Part shown: piece by piece, positions 21,125 to 33,296 of the stretch | How the letters are laid out: every line of letters begins with the position of its first letter | How positions within the stretch are numbered: position 1 is the first letter of the stretch | Notes under the pieces: generated by a model | What the model was told of the DNA's origin: nothing | The model's database searches: none | What the model saw: the letters and a program-made list of their open reading frames with translations, nothing else | Position numbers and translations under genes: made by a program | Assembly: GCA_033964015.1 (NCBI GenBank) | Contig: CM066920.1 | Span: forward strand, 5,299,912-5,363,911 | Source: Scolanthus callimorphus | Lineage: Eukaryota > Cnidaria > Anthozoa > Actiniaria > Edwardsiidae | Direction of reading: 5' to 3' | Length of the DNA: 64,000 nt

Positions 21125-23442
21125 AAGGTGGCTCAGCTGCCATGGCAGAAAAACTACTCGCTTTTCTAAAGAAAATGGCTTCTTTAGTAGCTTCTTACGA
21201 AGGGCAAAGGTATGGAATCTCCTCCCAAGTGATGTTAAAAATTACTGTTTTTAGATAGTTTAATTAGTTAGTTACTCTCAATATTTTTATATTGTTATTA
21301 TAACGTTGTATTTTAATTTCTTATAGACATGGCTACTTGAGAAGCAGCCAAGCTGAATGTAGTACCGTGAATAAATAAATTAAGTATTATTAAAGCAAAA
21401 TGCGATCTAATTGGTACGACAGAAACACAGGAATGTCATTCATTCGACTGATGGACAACTATATTGTTTGGAGAAGATAGGGCGATATCAGCCTATTTTA
21501 CATGAAAAACGTTTAAGTCAAATATTGCACTAGAAATAGCTAGACTAGCAAATATGCTATTCATGGATTCAAAGATAGAAGGTCCCACACGCCATGTTTG
21601 AAAAGTTAAGCTTATCTGTGTGACGAACCTGAAACTGAAAGTGACATCCTGTAAAAGTTAAACAGAAACACAACACTTTAGTTTGGATGCATCTTTAGAA
21701 ACCCTCTAAAACACAACCAAGTTAAAAGCAGAGCCACTTACCTTGTCTTTAGTGCCTAAATGCTCTTGAAAAACTTGCTAGGACATATTGGAAACTGGAA
21801 ATTCCTGGAAGTGCGCTAGGCTAGGAAAACTTGACTCCCTGCCGCGCGTTTGAAGTCGGGGCACTCTTTGCTTCTCGAAGATTTACAACAAAATCTAGAA
21901 TATTTAGAACTTCAGCACCTTCAAAGCATAACTTGGGTCCCAAGTGAGGAAATTCGATGAGTCTGGCTACATTTCTAGCTGTATCAGTGGTGTAAATAGC
22001 TGAGAAACTCATGCCACGAGGCCTCCACAGTCTTGTTTGTGCTCGCATTTCTGGGAAACTTCCGACCTGTCAAATTTTCGATCTGTTTTGGCGCGACACG
22101 AACGCTTACCGACACATATCGGAAAAATATCGGTCGCACTTCGACTTTCCGAGAATGGATCAATCGACTTGACTCATCAAGAAAGAAATATCCATATTTT
22201 GTTTAAGCAATAAAAGTAATTTCCGCGTGCTCGCCGCTGGCGAGTGTCTTTCAAGTTTTATCAGTTCGACCAACATTCCCGAGTGTTTGTAAGAAACCAG
22301 AGAGCACGTGGAAAGTACTTTTAGAAAATAACGTACACGCGCGCGAAATCATTGCGTGACAATCGTGTTTCTCAGGTCTTCTTACAAACTCGCCTTTTAA
22401 CCAATCAGAATGCGCACATTCACTATATAAAATAGGTGTTATTTTCTAATGAAGTATACAAAATGCCGAAGTTTGGTGTTGATCAGAGATACAGCCATTC
22501 AAGAACTCCCAAATTATAAAGAACATTTGTATGGTTTGCCGGACGCCATTTCCGCGCGGACTCTCGTACTGAAGAGCAGAGAGCGAATGGCAAATATGCT
22601 AATGAGTACATACCTTATATTCGCATTAATGAGGTTGAGGAGGCCACTTTATATCAAAGAAACTCAGCAGCATCAGAGCTTGGATTACCAGCACTATAGA
22701 AACTAAGTACCCAGACAATACTAAAACGTGAAAAAAGCCTGAGGCAACGAGGGATTTTCATATGAGTGTCGTAACGTACCAGTGTCGTACACTAAATATG
22801 TAAATGCACTCGAGCCAATTAGGACACAGGTACCCCAAACTACATTGTTGTATTACCATTATCATTTATTGTTGTATCGACCATCGGTCGGGCCTGTAAA
22901 TCGCGTATTGACCCCATCCTCGGTAATTAACTCTTACTTAATCGAGCTTTCCGTTTACAAGAGTGTTCGTTAGTAGTAGTTAACTGCAATATCCGAAACT
23001 ACTTGTTTTCCCTCAGGAAACATCGAGATTCTCGGGAAAACAAAACTCGCTGTTTCCCTCGGGAGCAGTCATTAAGTGTATACAGAAGCTCATAAGTACT
23101 ACTTATGAGCACTATAGAAGTAAGTACTACTTATGAGCTTCTGGTGTATAATGTACCATTGACACGAGATGGAGGAGGGCCTGCCAGTAATCTTGGCTAG
23201 CTGAGTTGAAAGGAAGGTCCTGTAATCAGTAAGTTCACTTAAGATGGAAGTTTTCAAAGAATCGAGATCCTCTTTAGTCGCCATAAAATAGAACTCGAGA
23301 AAAAAACAACCTCGAGAGACTGCTGGTAGGCTTCATCAAGTGCGTTACTATAAAGGAGTGGTTTAAATACCGCTCGAAGTGCTATGGCACGCGTCTCGTA
23401 ACGCATGTCCCAAGGGAAAAACATTTCCTCCTCGAGGTGCTT
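21125..23442. other. Gene-poor spacer between the 3-kb element and the GPCR
   Basis: Apart from the weak open frame at 21821-22048, I see a near-perfect palindrome at about 23086-23147 (GAAGCTCATAAGTACTACTTATGAGC and its inverse). There is also a 61-codon minus-strand frame from the ATG at 23284, starting 'MATKEDLDSLKTSILSELTD'. It looks coiled-coil-like but has no continuation I can support. Confidence 0.4.
21821..22048 (-). CDS. Unassigned 75-codon open frame upstream of the TRANK1-like gene
   Basis: An ATG at 22048 opens a frame containing 'FEGAEVLNILDFVVNLREAK', whose composition looks more protein-like than its surroundings. It could be an upstream exon or a small separate gene, but I see no strong donor at its end and recognise no family. 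It lies upstream of the first TRANK1-like coding exon on the same strand. Confidence 0.2.
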   Translation of the reverse strand: MRAQTRLWRPRGMSFSAIYTTDTARNVARLIEFPHLGPKLCFEGAEVLNILDFVVNLREAKSAPTSNARQGVKFS

Positions 23443-24495
23443 CTAAAGTTTTGTAACTTGTCCCCCTCCTGAAGCAGTGGAAGAACCCAAAGAGCTGAAC
23501 ATCAAAGTGCGCATGTTTCTGGGTGATGGATAAGAACGTGTTATGTCGTCCTGCCAAACAGTTCCTGCGGCGCCACGCTCAAGGACCTTCAGCACGGCGT
23601 TTCTGATCTCTCTGCTTCGTAAGCAATAGATAATCGGATCCACCGCAGAGCAAACAAAGAGTACAGTTTCCGCATAAGAAACGGCAATAAACTGTGTGCG
23701 CGTACCAAATCCAACAGATATAAAAAGCAGAACAACAATCGTTATAGGAAGATAGCAGATCATGAGAGTTCCTATGACAAAGACGGCAGTGCGCAGCGCT
23801 TTTATATGTCTTCTTGATTCCCGGTTAACGGTGTTTTGACCGGCTCGTCGCTGGGACACAATTTCATGGAGGTGTTGCTGCGCTAGTTTGATCATCTTGG
23901 CGTAAATTGCTGCAAGGATTACAAATGTCAGAATCATGAAACAGACACAACTGAGCTGTAAGATAGCGCCTGCCGCTCCAAACGTCCAAGACGCAATTAT
24001 CGCAGTCCAAAATACCCATGAAATCATAAGGGCAATAAATATACGCTTAGTAGTGACCCAGGTTGAGTATTTAAAGGGTATAGTCACTGCAAAACATCGG
24101 TCTATACTGATATAAAGCGCTGTCATGACGGACATCATAGAACTGAGAAATTTGAGAGCGTCATAGGAGAGGTTAACTCCGCACGAGCGCCTGTTGAGAA
24201 GTATCTCGACGTGTGAGGCGATGAACAATGGCTGCACAACTCCACCGACTATAACATCCGTAACTGCTAACCAGGCTAGGAGAAAATTCGCGTTGCTTCG
24301 CAAAGTCCGGTCACGAGTGAATGCCAGCAGGACAACCGTGTTCGCTAGCAGGGCTAAAAGCGCCGTAGGTGTGTTAAGTATACAATTGACGATGGCCGTT
24401 TGCACGACTACAGGGTCTGAGGTGTTCAATGGAGGGAGTACTAAATATCCGCACGCTTGAACATGGTGAGATGGTGGTTCTGTTGAATTTGCCAT
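23443..24495 (-). CDS. Intronless class A (rhodopsin-like) GPCR
   Basis: A 350-residue uninterrupted frame starts at the ATG at 24495 (MANSTEPP); upstream in-frame codons offer only non-ATG starts. Seven hydrophobic segments are visible. The N-terminus has N-glycosylation sequons (NST, NTS). TM2 carries LAVTD, TM3 is preceded by a Cys (RRSCGV) and ends with DRC in place of DRY, TM6 has CYLP in place of CWxP, and TM7 has DPIIY in place of NPxxY. The loop between TM4 and TM5 is very short and lacks the usual Cys partner. This is typical of the melanocortin/adenosine/cannabinoid-type branch and of many cnidarian orphan receptors. The C-tail is about 50 residues with Ser/Thr-rich stretches. The ligand cannot be told from sequence. 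It is expected in the plasma membrane. Confidence 0.9.
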   Translation of the reverse strand: MANSTEPPSHHVQACGYLVLPPLNTSDPVVVQTAIVNCILNTPTALLALLANTVVLLAFTRDRTLRSNANFLLAWLAVTDVIVGGVVQPLFIASHVEILLNRRSCGVNLSYDALKFLSSMMSVMTALYISIDRCFAVTIPFKYSTWVTTKRIFIALMISWVFWTAIIASWTFGAAGAILQLSCVCFMILTFVILAAIYAKMIKLAQQHLHEIVSQRRAGQNTVNRESRRHIKALRTAVFVIGTLMICYLPITIVVLLFISVGFGTRTQFIAVSYAETVLFVCSAVDPIIYCLRSREIRNAVLKVLERGAAGTVWQDDITRSYPSPRNMRTLMFSSLGSSTASGGGQVTKL

Positions 24496-26191
24496 GATAA
24501 AGATTATGTTGAGGTTATATAGTGATCCGGTGAATTGCTTTTTTACGAGCTCTTTCTTAGGCGTCACGCACTCGACCAGTCGACATTAACTGTGTTGAAA
24601 ATTGAAAAGTCTAATTCTTCATTCTCTTTGAAGAGGATGATTCTTCTTGGCTATTTTTACTGAAACAGATGCAGATATTTGCTTAGTTTCTAGATCCTGT
24701 CAAGCAATTGAAAGCCTTGAAAGCCCACTAACAAATTCCCTCTTTATGTCTTATAATCCTAGCACGTATCCCTTTCGGATTATATTCGGCGCCTGATATT
24801 TTCTATCGTAAAGCGCTTTTAAGCGACAAGCTGATTTGATTTGTCCTTTTCTCAACTCACGTACAACCTCTTTGTGTCTTCTCAAATACTTGCAACCACT
24901 TGTCTTCTACCATTTAAGCTCTTTTAACCGCTAGCCCTATCTTGTGAATATGTCAGTCTATTATTACACTGACTGTTGGATGATTTGAGGCTTGTCGTCA
25001 CCTGCCGTGGAATTGTCTCAGCTGTCGAAGACGAAACCACTTTTTCACTGATGGATCCTTTCGACCTTAATGGAGTAAGAAATACTCCTGGCAATTTTGC
25101 TTCGCCTCGAGCAGTCGCAGTTGAAGTCTCTATGAGAAAATATACATTTATCTATTACACATCAATTAATATCTACTAGTATATAAACTTGGTCTAATTT
25201 TAGCGATTTCACTTTTCTAATTAACGTTTAATGGTAAAAAGGTCTGTCAAACTTTGATTGAAAACGTCGAAAATAAAATTGGAGCCAATTTTCTCGTATG
25301 GTGAAATAACAAACAACAATCTTTGCCTGCAGTTTTGTTTTTCCTTAAAAATAATTCGTCTTGCTGGTATATTCTATTTTGTGCAAACTCATTTAAAGTA
25401 GTGGGTTTAATTATGAGACAGGGTCAATAGGTTTTTGAATTTAAAAAACATTTACTGTTAATACTGTTACTTCGTTTGTAAGCTTCTATTAGTCTCATTT
25501 TGTGTCACATTTATTTCAATTTAAGTGTCACCTCCATTTAAGTTGTGCACTTTCAATCGACAACGTACCTGAATGTCACAGACTATTCCAAAAGATTCCT
25601 ATCGGAAGATTTTAGTTTTCATCCTCACACTTAACAGATCTTCTGGTTTCAGTTATCTGATTTAAAGCAACAAGCCACTACGGACAAATTTCCAATGATG
25701 CAAGTTATCCATTTTGAAACTTCTATGGCTTTTCCTAGTTTCTTAGACCATCCAATGTTTAATGGATTAAAATCCAACAGAATTGAACATACGCACGGGT
25801 GTGTTTACCTTTCCCATTTTCCCATTGTTGCTCTCGACAATTTACTACAATCCTGCTACTCTGTATTTTCAACAAGAAAACAAAACGTTTTTTCCTTCAT
25901 GCATAGCCCAGATATAGCCGCGACTCACCGTGGGCTGGGAGGGAGTCAAAAGGGGATTTTGAATAACTTTCGAAAAGTTTGTCCAATGAATCTTATATTT
26001 GGCATAGAACTTTAGAAGTGGAAAAAAATTCTATTAACGGTTTTTGGCGGGAAAATGACGTCATCAAAATTAAACTCAAATAACAACGTTATAAATCGTG
26101 CCATGCAAAGATCATGCTCTCTGTCTTAGTGAATTTGAAAATTTACTGAAAATGTGTTGCTACTCGAATGTTTTAGGCCGTTTTACTCATA

Positions 26192-26643
26192 CAGTAAAAA
26201 CCCGCATAAAAGAACAAGTGGATCAAGAACACTCAGGCTGAAATTTTGTCAAAAAGGTACCTTAGACACAAAAACACATGCAGCCTGAAAATGAAAATTG
26301 TTCTTGTATACAAAAATGGCTTCAATTACAGTAACCTACAGGTCCTACAGTGATAGAGTACCAAGTAGATCAATATAATGTGCTAGACCACTGCACACAC
26401 AGTTCTACTCTATGGGGATTTCTTGTTGACTTGACTAATTGTTGCTACAAAATAAATACCTTCTAATCACATTCAATCTGTATTTGACTGTTGGTAGTGT
26501 ATGCAGTATTTTGAGATTAAGAAACAATTTTAAGAACACCTTTAGAACATTTTGAGGCTGATTTTGCAGGAAACACCCAATGTACAAGAACAAAATCAGC
26601 CTGAAACCCCAAAACACCTGTTCTTTTATGCGGGTTTTTACTG
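26192..26643. mobile_element. pogo/Tc1-mariner-type MITE, CAGTAAAAACCCGC termini, copy 1
   Basis: It begins CAGTAAAAACCCGCATAAAAGAACA and ends TGTTCTTTTATGCGGGTTTTTACTG, and is flanked by TA on both sides. That is the TA duplication and CAG...CTG ends expected of the mariner/pogo superfamily. It is 452 bp and non-coding. Three more copies lie in this window. Confidence 0.75.
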
Positions 26644-27314
26644 TATGTCGAGATCGAACTTTTCATTTCTTAGATTTGTTTTCTCATGCGACGTTGAATG
26701 ATACGTATGGGGGTCGACTCCGCGGCTTCTGCTAAAACATAGACAAAGTCAGCCTTTTGTTTTGAAGATATCATCTGCTCTCATGAGAACTAATACATTC
26801 TTCTGCGTCTCGGCAAAATTCGAACCATGGCTCTACTAAACTCGCCTGTGATATTTTGCAGGATCACCAACCACAAATTTGCTCGATTTATTTTCAATAA
26901 ACGCGCTCTCTCTCTCTTTTTTCTTAGAAATGCCTTTTGAAAGTAACTGACAACTTGCTACCAGAATGAGGGGTGGGGGGGGGGGGGGGCAAGCAGGTTT
27001 CTCCCCACATATTGACACTAAAAAATTTACTTCGCTGCTCCCTCTGCCTGCCCCCCCCCCCCCCCCCCCCTCCTCCGCTGGCTACGGTACTGTTATTATA
27101 GCTAGAATCGTCAATTAGAAAACAATACATTGAAAACATACATTGAACAACGTTAAACATCGCTGAATATGCATAAAACATGTATTGTTACCGGTTTTCT
27201 CGGATTCTGAAGGCACGGCTTGAAGGCACGGCTTGACTCGCAGAATTATGAAAAACGCAGTAATGATTTGCGAATTTGAGATATTGTGTACTTACTAGCA
27301 ATCGATTTTAAGCA

Positions 27315-27456
27315 ATTATTGGATGAGGTTTTTGTGGTTTCCAGAATAAACAATGTCGAGACAGGTGGAATCAGGCGAGGCCGTGAGGCCGAGCTTGACT
27401 CCACTTAGCGAGACATTGTTTATTCTGGAAATCACAAAAATCGAATTCAATAATTG
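27315..27456. mobile_element. Short palindromic MITE
   Basis: ATTATTGGATGAGGTTTTTGTG... TTTCCAGAATAAACAATGTC pairs with GACATTGTTTATTCTGGAAAT...CAATAAT around a short loop near 27385. It is non-coding. Confidence 0.5.
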
Positions 27457-29010
27457 TTTTATTATACATTGATTCAGTAAAAAAACTTTTATTTCTGTCG
27501 AGCAGTACACAAGCGCCTTGTTAGGGAAAGCGCTCTAGTCCCGTGATGCATTGCGCGCGTATCAAGAATCAGCTGATTCTTGAAGAATCAGCATGCTCAT
27601 TTCTTGGAGACCATCAAAGTGCGTGATCCCCAAAGTAAAGCGCGCGCTCTTAGCCAATGAGAATCGAGATAGTGAGTACAATGAATAATAATTGCTTATT
27701 ATGTTGCAGCATTTTTAGAGTGACGAAATCATTGAAAGATTAAGTTGTTTGAACAGCCTCAGTCTAGCGAGGACGGAAGTCCCCTCTTCAAAATGTAAAT
27801 GGTTTCTGTTATTGTATAAATATAAGAAAAGCAGCCTGGAGCTATGTTTCAACATTTCTGTCTCTGTTAAATGCATTACTTTATTGACTGTATGTTACCA
27901 CCCAAAAGTCTTTTTTTATAAGATCTGAGCTGAAGTCACCTGGGCTGATCAAAAGTGTAATTAAAGGAGGAATGTCCATTTTAGGGTTACTTTTCATATT
28001 CACAAGAAATAAGTAAAATAACCTTCTAGGCGTTACCACCGTATATGCAGTGCTACGCGCCCTCACAATTCACTGTTGCGATTAAATTTTCAGAAAGGAA
28101 ATTGTAATGTGAATTTTCTTGCGAACCAGAAATTTAACCAATCTAGGCCAGAAAGGATAGCTTATAGCTTACATGTAAAAGACCCACTGAAGTCGAATCC
28201 AGCGTTTTAGTTTGATTGACAGCTAACAATCACCAATCGCGCCATCGCAACATTGACGATTTTGGCGCGTTGCATTTGGAAATCCTGATGAAACTGATTC
28301 TGTCTCGTGTTCGCATCGGATCCGCCATAAAGATGAACTCTCCATTATTGTGCTGCGTGTTGCAAAGTGATACTTACAGTATAATATTTAGTTTTCTATT
28401 CATTGTCTAAGTTGTGGAAACGCCATTAAGTGATATCTCCCGAGCATACCAAAGAGCTCTCCAAACCTTTTACCTTTACAACCAAAGCTTTTACTGCAAA
28501 ACAAATACGGGGGCGGGAAGTTACCGAGCAATGAAAATGTAAAGCTTTTAGAGTCAATTTAAAGTAAAATTGGATTAAAAAGTGAATCAAAAATTACATT
28601 TTTCGCTTCATTTGTAGGTTCTTGGGTTATTTCGTCCTCTTTAGCTTCCTTTTGAAGCCTACAATGAAGAGGGGGAAACGCAACAAATTAATACAGCACC
28701 AAGAGAGTTCTTTGATGTCAGTACGGACTGGATGGTGCCACCTTAAAAAGGGACTATGCCACGGATTTTACCAAAATTGTATAAAATCAGGCCAGTGATC
28801 TCCATATACAACACAGAATCTGAGAATGAAAAAGGAAATGAAAAGTGGAATTCGCATAGTTTAAATAAGCATTCTTAATGTTATCAAATTTCCAAGCTTG
28901 AAAGTTACCCTCTTTAGAAAAGAAAAAAGGGCAAATTACAATCCATTTCCATTCGCTCGACAGCTAACAAACCAAAATGCTCCATGCAATTTTTGCTAAT
29001 CTGGCAAATT

Positions 29011-29762
29011 AGGGACCGGTCATTATTTATCGCCTGGGGGGAGGGGGAGGGCAGAGGATTTTGGGTAATACAAGGTCAATATGCAGTGATCCTCCCTCTA
29101 TAAAGTACAATGATTAACGTGATCCCCCCCTATTTGACCTACAGTAGGAGACAGTTTACAGATAGAGGGGATCATATTTTTTTTCGTTGCGCGCGAAGCG
29201 CGCCCGAATTTTGATAAACGCATTTCATCAAGCCATTTCTTTGATAGAAGCACTTTCACCAAGAAAGTGTAGATGAATATTCCGTTTTTTTATGTACAGT
29301 AAACAAGTCCTGTAGTTTTTATTATTCATTATTAATCTATTGCGCGCCGAAATTATTGCGTGAAACGCGGCCCAAATGACGAATTTCTATGCCTTTAACG
29401 TCGAACACAGTGACTGCCCGCCAGGCCTATCACTGCAGGGCATTTTTGGTAGAGTTTGTTTTTCCTCGCCAATATACACTTGTTCTCGTGAACGGTGCGA
29501 AGGCAGTGTCTTCGTTGCGCGAGTTGTCAAAGACTATATGAGATTATATTCGCGCCGAATTTTCTATTATGTATTGAGTGAAGTGAGGTAGAAAAATGAA
29601 AATGATAGAGAAGTTACTGGAATAACTACTTAGAAAATTTCTTGTGGTCCCCCCTTTCAGGGCTTCAGGTTTTGAAAGATCCCCCCTTTCGCTCGCCGCA
29701 AAATGAAGTGATCCCCCAAAAATCCTCTGCCCCCCCCAGGCAATAAATAATGACCGGTCCCT
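29011..29762. mobile_element. 752-bp element with AGGGACCGGTCATTATTTATCGCC termini
   Basis: The ends AGGGACCGGTCATTATTTATCGCCTGGGGG and its inverse (CAGGCAATAAATAATGACCGGTCCCT) are clear. The interior has a 71-codon frame with no recognisable family. Fragments related to its right part recur near 52545-52860 (CCTGCCAGGCCTATCACTG, CCAGGGCTTCAGGTTT). Confidence 0.65.
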
Positions 29763-30413
29763 TAACTGCTGCACCGAGAAGTGGGTTGAAAACACGCGAA
29801 GCCGAGTTCTTCTAACCGACTTCGATGTGTTTGGCAATCCTGATAAAAAATACTGTCGACCCACAACAGACAGTTGTGACAGTGCAACCTTTTCTGAGGT
29901 GTATACAGTATTAAATCGAGCCATATGCGCAAAAATATGTATTGTCAAATTTAATTCCCATTATTTAATACTGTGGACACGTGCATAGATGTTTTTGTCA
30001 CTGATCTTAGAAGATAAAGAATTTAACTTCTACTTTCCCTTGACACAAGCTTGTTTTCAAAGGACAACTCAATAGAAAACTCTCCAAGAAAACCTTATCT
30101 TTTGACATTTGCTGAGCAAACCTCGTGAAACCTTATCCACCGTTATGTCAAATAATTGGCAGTAATGTTACGCAAAAAAATAATTAATATTATATGGGAG
30201 CAAAATTAACTTGCCCTGAAGCTCCTACGAAGCTCGGTTAAGAAATTGTAAACGTCGGTAGGCGTTTAGTTTGGATTTAAATATATCAGCGTGAAACGAG
30301 GAAAAACAAAAAACAAGCAGGTAATATTTATTCGCGGCAGGAACACGCCTCCCCTTGTTTGTACCATTTGTTTCAACTTTGAAATTTATTTTTACAGGCT
30401 TCAATTAGAAATT

Positions 30414-30693
30414 GGCCGTTTTCACACTAGAAGACGAACAAATCGTCTGGACGGACAAATCGTCTGACGATTTGTTCGTCTTTTATACGTCTAGTGTGAA
30501 TTTAGGTCGGACTTTAGTCGATTTGTTCGTCTGCACGATCAAATCGTCTATGAAAAATCGTCTTCCTAGACGGCCAAACAGACGAACAAATTTAGGAGAT
30601 TTGTTCGTCTGAAAATCTGTTCGTCCCGTTTTCACATCAGACGATTTGTTCGTCTTGAGACGATTTGTTCGTCTCTAGTGTGAAAACGGCCAT
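30414..30693. mobile_element. MITE with GGCCGTTTTCACACTAG termini
   Basis: GGCCGTTTTCACACTAGAAGACGAACAAATCGTC and GACGATTTGTTCGTCTCTAGTGTGAAAACGGCC form the terminal repeats. The interior is mostly GACGAACAAATCGTC-type repeats. ATT lies next to both ends. Confidence 0.65.
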
Positions 30694-31025
30694 TGTTTTC
30701 GGAGTTACTAAGTAACATTTCAAAATCTCACATCTATAGCTTATAGAAAACAGAACTTGAATATCCCTGATATTATTCTGCTACAAGGTTGTTGTCCACC
30801 AAAACCTGAAATTGCTCCAAACGGATCGGAGTTCCTTTTCAACGAATTTTATCGAGAACGGTTGTGTGCCGTAGAACGATACGCTTACCTGTAATATCTG
30901 CGGCAATTCTAGTCTATTATTGCATCAGTGTGAAGCTCAATATTTCGTTAGAGTGAACATATAGTATGAGCTTGGTCCAAGATTGGATTACCAAGAGTTT
31001 CCATATTTACTATGTACGCCCGAAT

Positions 31026-31291
31026 CACAGTCAGAAAAGTGTCTATTTTTAGAACTAGGATGCCCGCGAAAATTCGTCATCCACAGGGTTCCCACTTTCT
31101 CGCCACGCGAACAGTTGTGAGATCCAGCCTAAAATTAAATCGCAGATCAATGGAAAAACCGTTAAAATCGCAAAGATAAGGTAGGATATTCTCTATTTTG
31201 TTGTGTATTGGGTATACGAGCATTCGAGCCTGAGCATTCGAATACTTTCGCGCGAAACTCAAATCTAAAAATAGACACTTTTCTGACTGTG
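31026..31291. mobile_element. MITE with CACAGTCAGAAAAGTGTC termini
   Basis: CACAGTCAGAAAAGTGTCTATTTTTAGA at 31026 is repeated in inverse at 31264-31291. It is non-coding. Confidence 0.6.
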
Positions 31292-31933
31292 ATGTGGACA
31301 AATACAGTAGGGAAAGATTCTAACTCTTGTTAATCCACACTTGCTTGGTCGTATCTTCAAGGTTGCTCTGATCGAGAGGTGCGAACGTTGAAAATCCTGA
31401 AATGGAATGTATGGGTAACGATCGTGCGCGAATATATAGCTAACACGACTAAGAAATAACGTGTAGATTTTCAGATTAGGATTAAATTAAAATAACGTAT
31501 TTTTGACAACGTAAACGTCATGAACTCCGTTATCGTCATCACACGTGACCCGGGAAGTGACTAAAATTGACTGAGACCATTTCTTTAAAGCGGAAACAAC
31601 TGGGACTGTTTCGCAAACGCAGTCATTTCTTAAATGGCGCATTTTCCTCTACTTCTACTAATCTCTCATTATTGCTACTTTGTTTCGCGCACGCAGTCAC
31701 GATCAATTCTTCATGTCTCGCGTTCTCGGTCGTTTTTCAAAATGGCGGTTAGCCTCAGAGAAGACCCTGGGGGAGGCTGAGTGACATGACTGTTTCGAAA
31801 CAAAGGACAAATCTCGTTCTCATGTCCTCAAACAATAGTCACGTGACTCAGCCTCCCCCAGGGTCTTCTCTGAGCTAACCGCCATTTTGAAAAACGACCG
31901 AGAAGACCCTGGGAACGAGGTTGGCTATTCTCG

Positions 31934-32149
31934 TACCCAGAGCTCCCCAACTCCTTTTCTCGCAGGGGAGGCTCTGGGGACATCCATTTGAGGGCCTTCG
32001 CTGATTGGCTGATTTTAAACGTTGGGGCATGCGCAGAAAGGTGTTTCTCTCAACGGCTCTGTATCAAATCTCGCGCATGCGTCAGTGGCTGTCACCAGAG
32101 CCTCCCCCGCGAGATGAACAAGACGGGGAGGTCTGGGTTCGAGAATGGG
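31934..32149. repeat. Dispersed repeat of about 215 bp, copy 1
   Basis: The sequence from ACCCAGAGCTCCCC to CTGGGTTCGAGAAT, with GGGGAGGCTCTGGGGACATCC, GATTGGCTGATTTTAA and GCGCATGCGTCAGTGGCTGT inside, recurs at 55776-55997 with about 10% difference. Its ends are imperfect inverted repeats. Confidence 0.6.
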
Positions 32150-33296
32150 GGCAAGCAAAATTTTCCCCCAAATCGCTGGGGGGGGGGGGGGGGGGGCTGC
32201 TACGGCACTGCCTAACCTGTCTGAAATACTAAAAATGTAGCGTGCGCTAGAAGTAAAACGGTTCCGCTCGCGCGAGTGCAAACATCGGGGACGATTAGGA
32301 CGATTCCAGCTATAACGCACGCGCGCGCTGCATGCCGGTAGATGTGGAACATTTGTCGAACAAACTGTTAAAAAAGCGCGCGCTGCATTCTGGTGGTTGT
32401 GGGACACGGCTTGGGCATTTCTGAAAAAAGAAGATCGCGTGCTTATAGCTGGAATCGTCCATTTAGGAATAAGTTGCCATGCTGTGAGCCAATCAGATTA
32501 CAGAACGCGCGCGTCATTTCAAAATGGATGCAATAAATTTACTGATCAACTATTTTCAACCTTGGCATCATCGATATTTATGTGTAGAACAATCAAAGAA
32601 TGCAATAAAACTTCGGGCGGCGTCATTCTGCTCGTTTACGAGACATGTGGCAATTAATTCATAATGTACAATATAGTTAGCTATGCTCAATTAACGTTTT
32701 TTCAGTCCTTCTTGAAATAGTTTCTTTAACTGCGTTATAGATTGGAATCAAAACGTAGGGATCACCGTGCTTGTTTGTCCTGTAGCAAGGGGAAAGGTTG
32801 GCACGTGCTCCTCTCCCCTTCTCTAGAGGAAAATATGGGGACGAGGTTAGAGAACTACCATAATCTCACGAAAATCCGTAAGAAAGGAAACAACTTCAGC
32901 GAACAGAGCTTGCAGGAATAGCTGTAAAGCACGCGCACCATCTGTTTTAAAAGAGATTTCGCGAGCCTACACAAACAAGGTGTTGTGCGCGCTTTTTTGA
33001 ACTCTTGGCGCGCATTGTTCTCTGAGGATTTCTTCTCTCCCCCTTTACGTACGTCCGCGTTGTTTAAGTGATTGTTTTACAGTCTAAGCAAGCACAGCGC
33101 TGGATCCTCGAGCATGATACGGGTTGTATTTTAGTAGACGTTTTGTATTTTTCACTTCATATTTCCGTCCTCCCCCTTTTCTTGCCTTTTCCTTTTCCCT
33201 TCCCTCCCCCTCCCACTCTTCGTTTCCCTGCTGCCATTTTCCCTGCTCGTACTTTCCCTGCTCCCCCTTTCCCTGCTCCCCCTTTCCCTGCTCCCC

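Larger units (their letters stand above)
24496..33296. other. 8.8-kb gene-free stretch rich in short inverted repeats
   Basis: I find no convincing coding exon on either strand. The stretch holds MITEs (entered separately at 26192-26643, 27315-27456, 29011-29762, 30414-30693, 31026-31291 and 31934-32149). It also holds poly-C/poly-G runs near 26976-26990, 27052-27070 and 32178-32196, and a palindrome around 31745-31915 with AGAAGACCCTGGGGGAGGCTGAG arms. Confidence 0.5.

Noticed and set aside
23099..23284. Small coiled-coil-like minus frame 'MATKEDLDSLKTSILSELTD'
   Set aside because: The first 30 residues look protein-like with an ATG start, but the frame then runs into a palindrome and ends. 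No second exon could be placed, so it is not called as a gene.
24976..25179. 67-codon plus-strand frame 'DDLRLVVTCRGIVSAVED'
   Set aside because: Short, uses a non-ATG start, with no supporting splice sites or recognisable family.
25695..26015. 106-codon plus-strand frame starting MMQVIHFETS
   Set aside because: No domain, no splice context and no neighbouring exons; composition is like the flanking non-coding AT-rich DNA.
29376..29591. 71-codon frame inside the 752-bp element
   Set aside because: Confined to the transposon, with no resemblance to a transposase; kept only as an observation.
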